Assembly (NCBI GenBank): GCA_964035795.1
Contig: OZ038326.1
Coordinates: forward strand, 1,373,061 to 1,437,060
DNA length: 64,000 nt
Reading direction: 5' to 3'
Source: Pterobdella sp. o SKG-2022
Taxonomy: Eukaryota > Annelida > Clitellata > Hirudinida > Piscicolidae
Shown here: positions 62,127-64,000 of the stretch, one piece after another
Layout of the letters: the number at the start of each line of letters is the position of its first letter
Numbering within the stretch: position 1 is the stretch's first letter
Program-made: the position numbers and the translations under genes
The notes under the pieces: generated by a model
Told to the model about the DNA's origin: nothing
The model's database searches: none
The model's input: only the letters and a program-made list of their open reading frames with translations

Positions 62127-64000
62127 CTGTGAGAGGTAGGATGGAGTAGATATTTAGGTTAAGAGAGAGTAGCATTTTAGAGAACGGGGTGGATGAGTTG
62201 AAAGTGGAGTAATAGGATGGGTTTTGCGAAATTATTAGTTTGTGAGAGTAGAAGAAAAAGATGGAGGTTTGGAAAGATTTTTTAATGAAGCTTACAAAAT
62301 GGTGGAATTTGCCGTTGAGCTTGTGTTATTTGGTAATTTGATCTTTAATGATAATTCATCTAATTCATTTAAAAAATGAAAATATAATTTATTTTAAGAA
62401 TTTATTTATTTTTTTAGTTTAAAAGTTATAGTTTCAAAATGGATATTTTAGTATTTAATAATTGATAAAGTTGATTTTTCCGAATAAAAAAAAATGTGAA
62501 AATAATGAATTCAAAGAAAAGGTCGTTAAGAGAAGGATTACTGAGAAAAATGAATTTGAAATATGCAATAACGCAGATATAAAAATATTTAATAAAAAAG
62601 AAGTATTTATATTATCTATTTATTTATATGACGAAGTAGGATAAAAAATTTTTTTATTGAATTCGCTCAGAATATTGAATTATTTCAATATCAGACAAGT
62701 TTTGAACCTAGATTTGTAATATTTTAATGGAGTAATCTGTGAAACATGATTGGCTAGAACAAACACAGTGTTTCAAAATAACCAAGACTTTGTGAGAAAA
62801 TCTTAAGTTGTCAAGTTAGCTATAAAATTATGTAATGGAAAATTAACTACATAAATGAAATTTCAAAGCTTTTGCAGTCAATTGTTTTGCCGTCTGAAAT
62901 AAATGGAATTTTAATTTTTAATCAGACAAGATTAAATTTTTGTTAGAAAATTTCAAAATATTTTCAATTTTTTAAAATTTGAAACATAAAAAGGGTTGAG
63001 CATTTGGAATTTATCAAATAAAAAAAAACATTCAAAACTCAGCTCTTCATAAACTAAAAATATATCTCAAACCTATTGAATTTATTCGGAAAACATCAAA
63101 TCTTGAAAACAAAAGTAGATTAAAAACATTTTATATGTAAAAGATGTTTGAGAATCAGTGGGAAGGCATAAATAATGGAGTAGAAGCACAAGAGGATGAG
63201 AAGAAACTTATCAATTTGGCTTGATAATCCATTCGTTTCGCATCATTTTCTCTTTTTCTATTTTGAATCAATATAAAAGAACTTAATACCGTAAATTCTA
63301 TCTTTAAATCTACATTCCTTGGACTATTTTAAAGAAATTTATAGTTTTATACTGGAAGTTGAATATATTTCCTTGAAATTGAATCTTTTAAATATCAATT
63401 TTTAAAGTCTTCCAAAATGAGTTTTTAGCTTCATATTTTTTTGTACATTTCAATTATTTGGAAATCTTTAGAAAAAATTTTATTTTTTCCAAAACTATTT
63501 TCAAAAGCCCTCATGCACGCAAAGTTGGCTTTTTGGCATCGATGCAATAACTGAAAACCTCAATTTCATAATATTTGACTATTTTGCTACCTAGAATTTT
63601 ATGGAATTTTAAAAGTAAAATTCAATTTCATTTTCAGATAAAATTTTAAAAAATAGTATGATAGTAATTTTTTTTGTCGAAATTTTTTACGATTCAATAG
63701 GTTTCAAGTTCAAAATAATATTGTTTAATTATTTTTAAATGAAAACTTAGTTTTTCCATGAGTGTAGAAAATCTTATAATGTTGGCAATTAGGTTTGAAA
63801 ATAATTATATTTCAGTTTTAAGTGTTTTTTTTTTGCATTGTTTCAAAGTTGAGTCCGTTTACATAAATTCAAATTTTATTTTGTACAAAATTCTTTCTGG
63901 GAAACTTTAAATTCAATATTCATTACTTTTCTATCAGTATTTTTTGTTTTCTCCAAAACTTACTGAAAACCAATTTTTCTCATGAGCCACAAATTTGACA
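62127..64000. other. AT-rich sequence upstream of the first recognised neuroligin exon
   Basis: The acceptor at 62126 is preceded by a good pyrimidine tract, so this is intron. I looked on the minus strand for the exon encoding the start of the esterase-like fold and its NYR-L-G motif and found none; it probably lies beyond the window. Confidence 0.55.

Overview
The window is AT-rich animal DNA with spliced genes, GT/AG introns, non-LTR retrotransposons and a large satellite. The recognisable genes are a neuroligin, an immunoglobulin-superfamily adhesion protein, a neuropeptide Y/F-like GPCR, an ADP-dependent glucokinase, an SR-rich CTD-factor homologue and a C-type-lectin-like secreted protein. 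Together they point to an AT-rich bilaterian invertebrate with a nervous system. A flatworm or other lophotrochozoan would fit, but the species cannot be read from the sequence.

Layout. 1-6712 is one minisatellite of 30/33-bp units. 6.7-13.3 kb is unassigned AT-rich DNA holding a 5'-truncated LINE (minus strand, 11.3-12.7 kb). 13.3-22.9 kb (plus) carries nine phase-compatible exons of an IgSF gene, open at both ends. 23-28 kb is repeat-rich: a 24-bp duplication, ATT-rich DNA, a 200-N assembly gap, a LINE tail, a GC-richer block and the first SINE copy. 29.2-31.7 kb (minus) is a three-exon SCAF1/SCAF11/PHRF1-type gene, and 33.5-34.7 kb (minus) holds the first three exons of ADP-glucokinase. 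35-36 kb has an unassigned coding-like cluster and a second SINE copy. 38.3-40.9 kb (minus) is a four-exon secreted PAN-like plus lectin-like gene. 41-47.7 kb is mostly empty apart from a dispersed repeat and the third SINE copy. 47.7-49.1 kb (plus) is an intronless GPCR. 53.8-62.1 kb (minus) is a neuroligin with eight exons assembled here; its 5' exons lie beyond the right edge or were not recognised.

Most of the multi-exon genes are invisible as long ORFs, because exons are 38-340 bp and heavily diverged. I assembled them by translating small islands and requiring that splice sites and codon phases agree across each intron. Neuroligin, the IgSF protein and the peptide receptor would all act at neuronal membranes or synapses, but nothing shows that they are co-regulated. 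The most novel items are an apparently undescribed tRNA-derived SINE family (three copies), a second dispersed repeat pair, a GPCR whose TM6 toggle tryptophan is arginine, and a neuroligin with a Ser-rich insert and a shortened loop.
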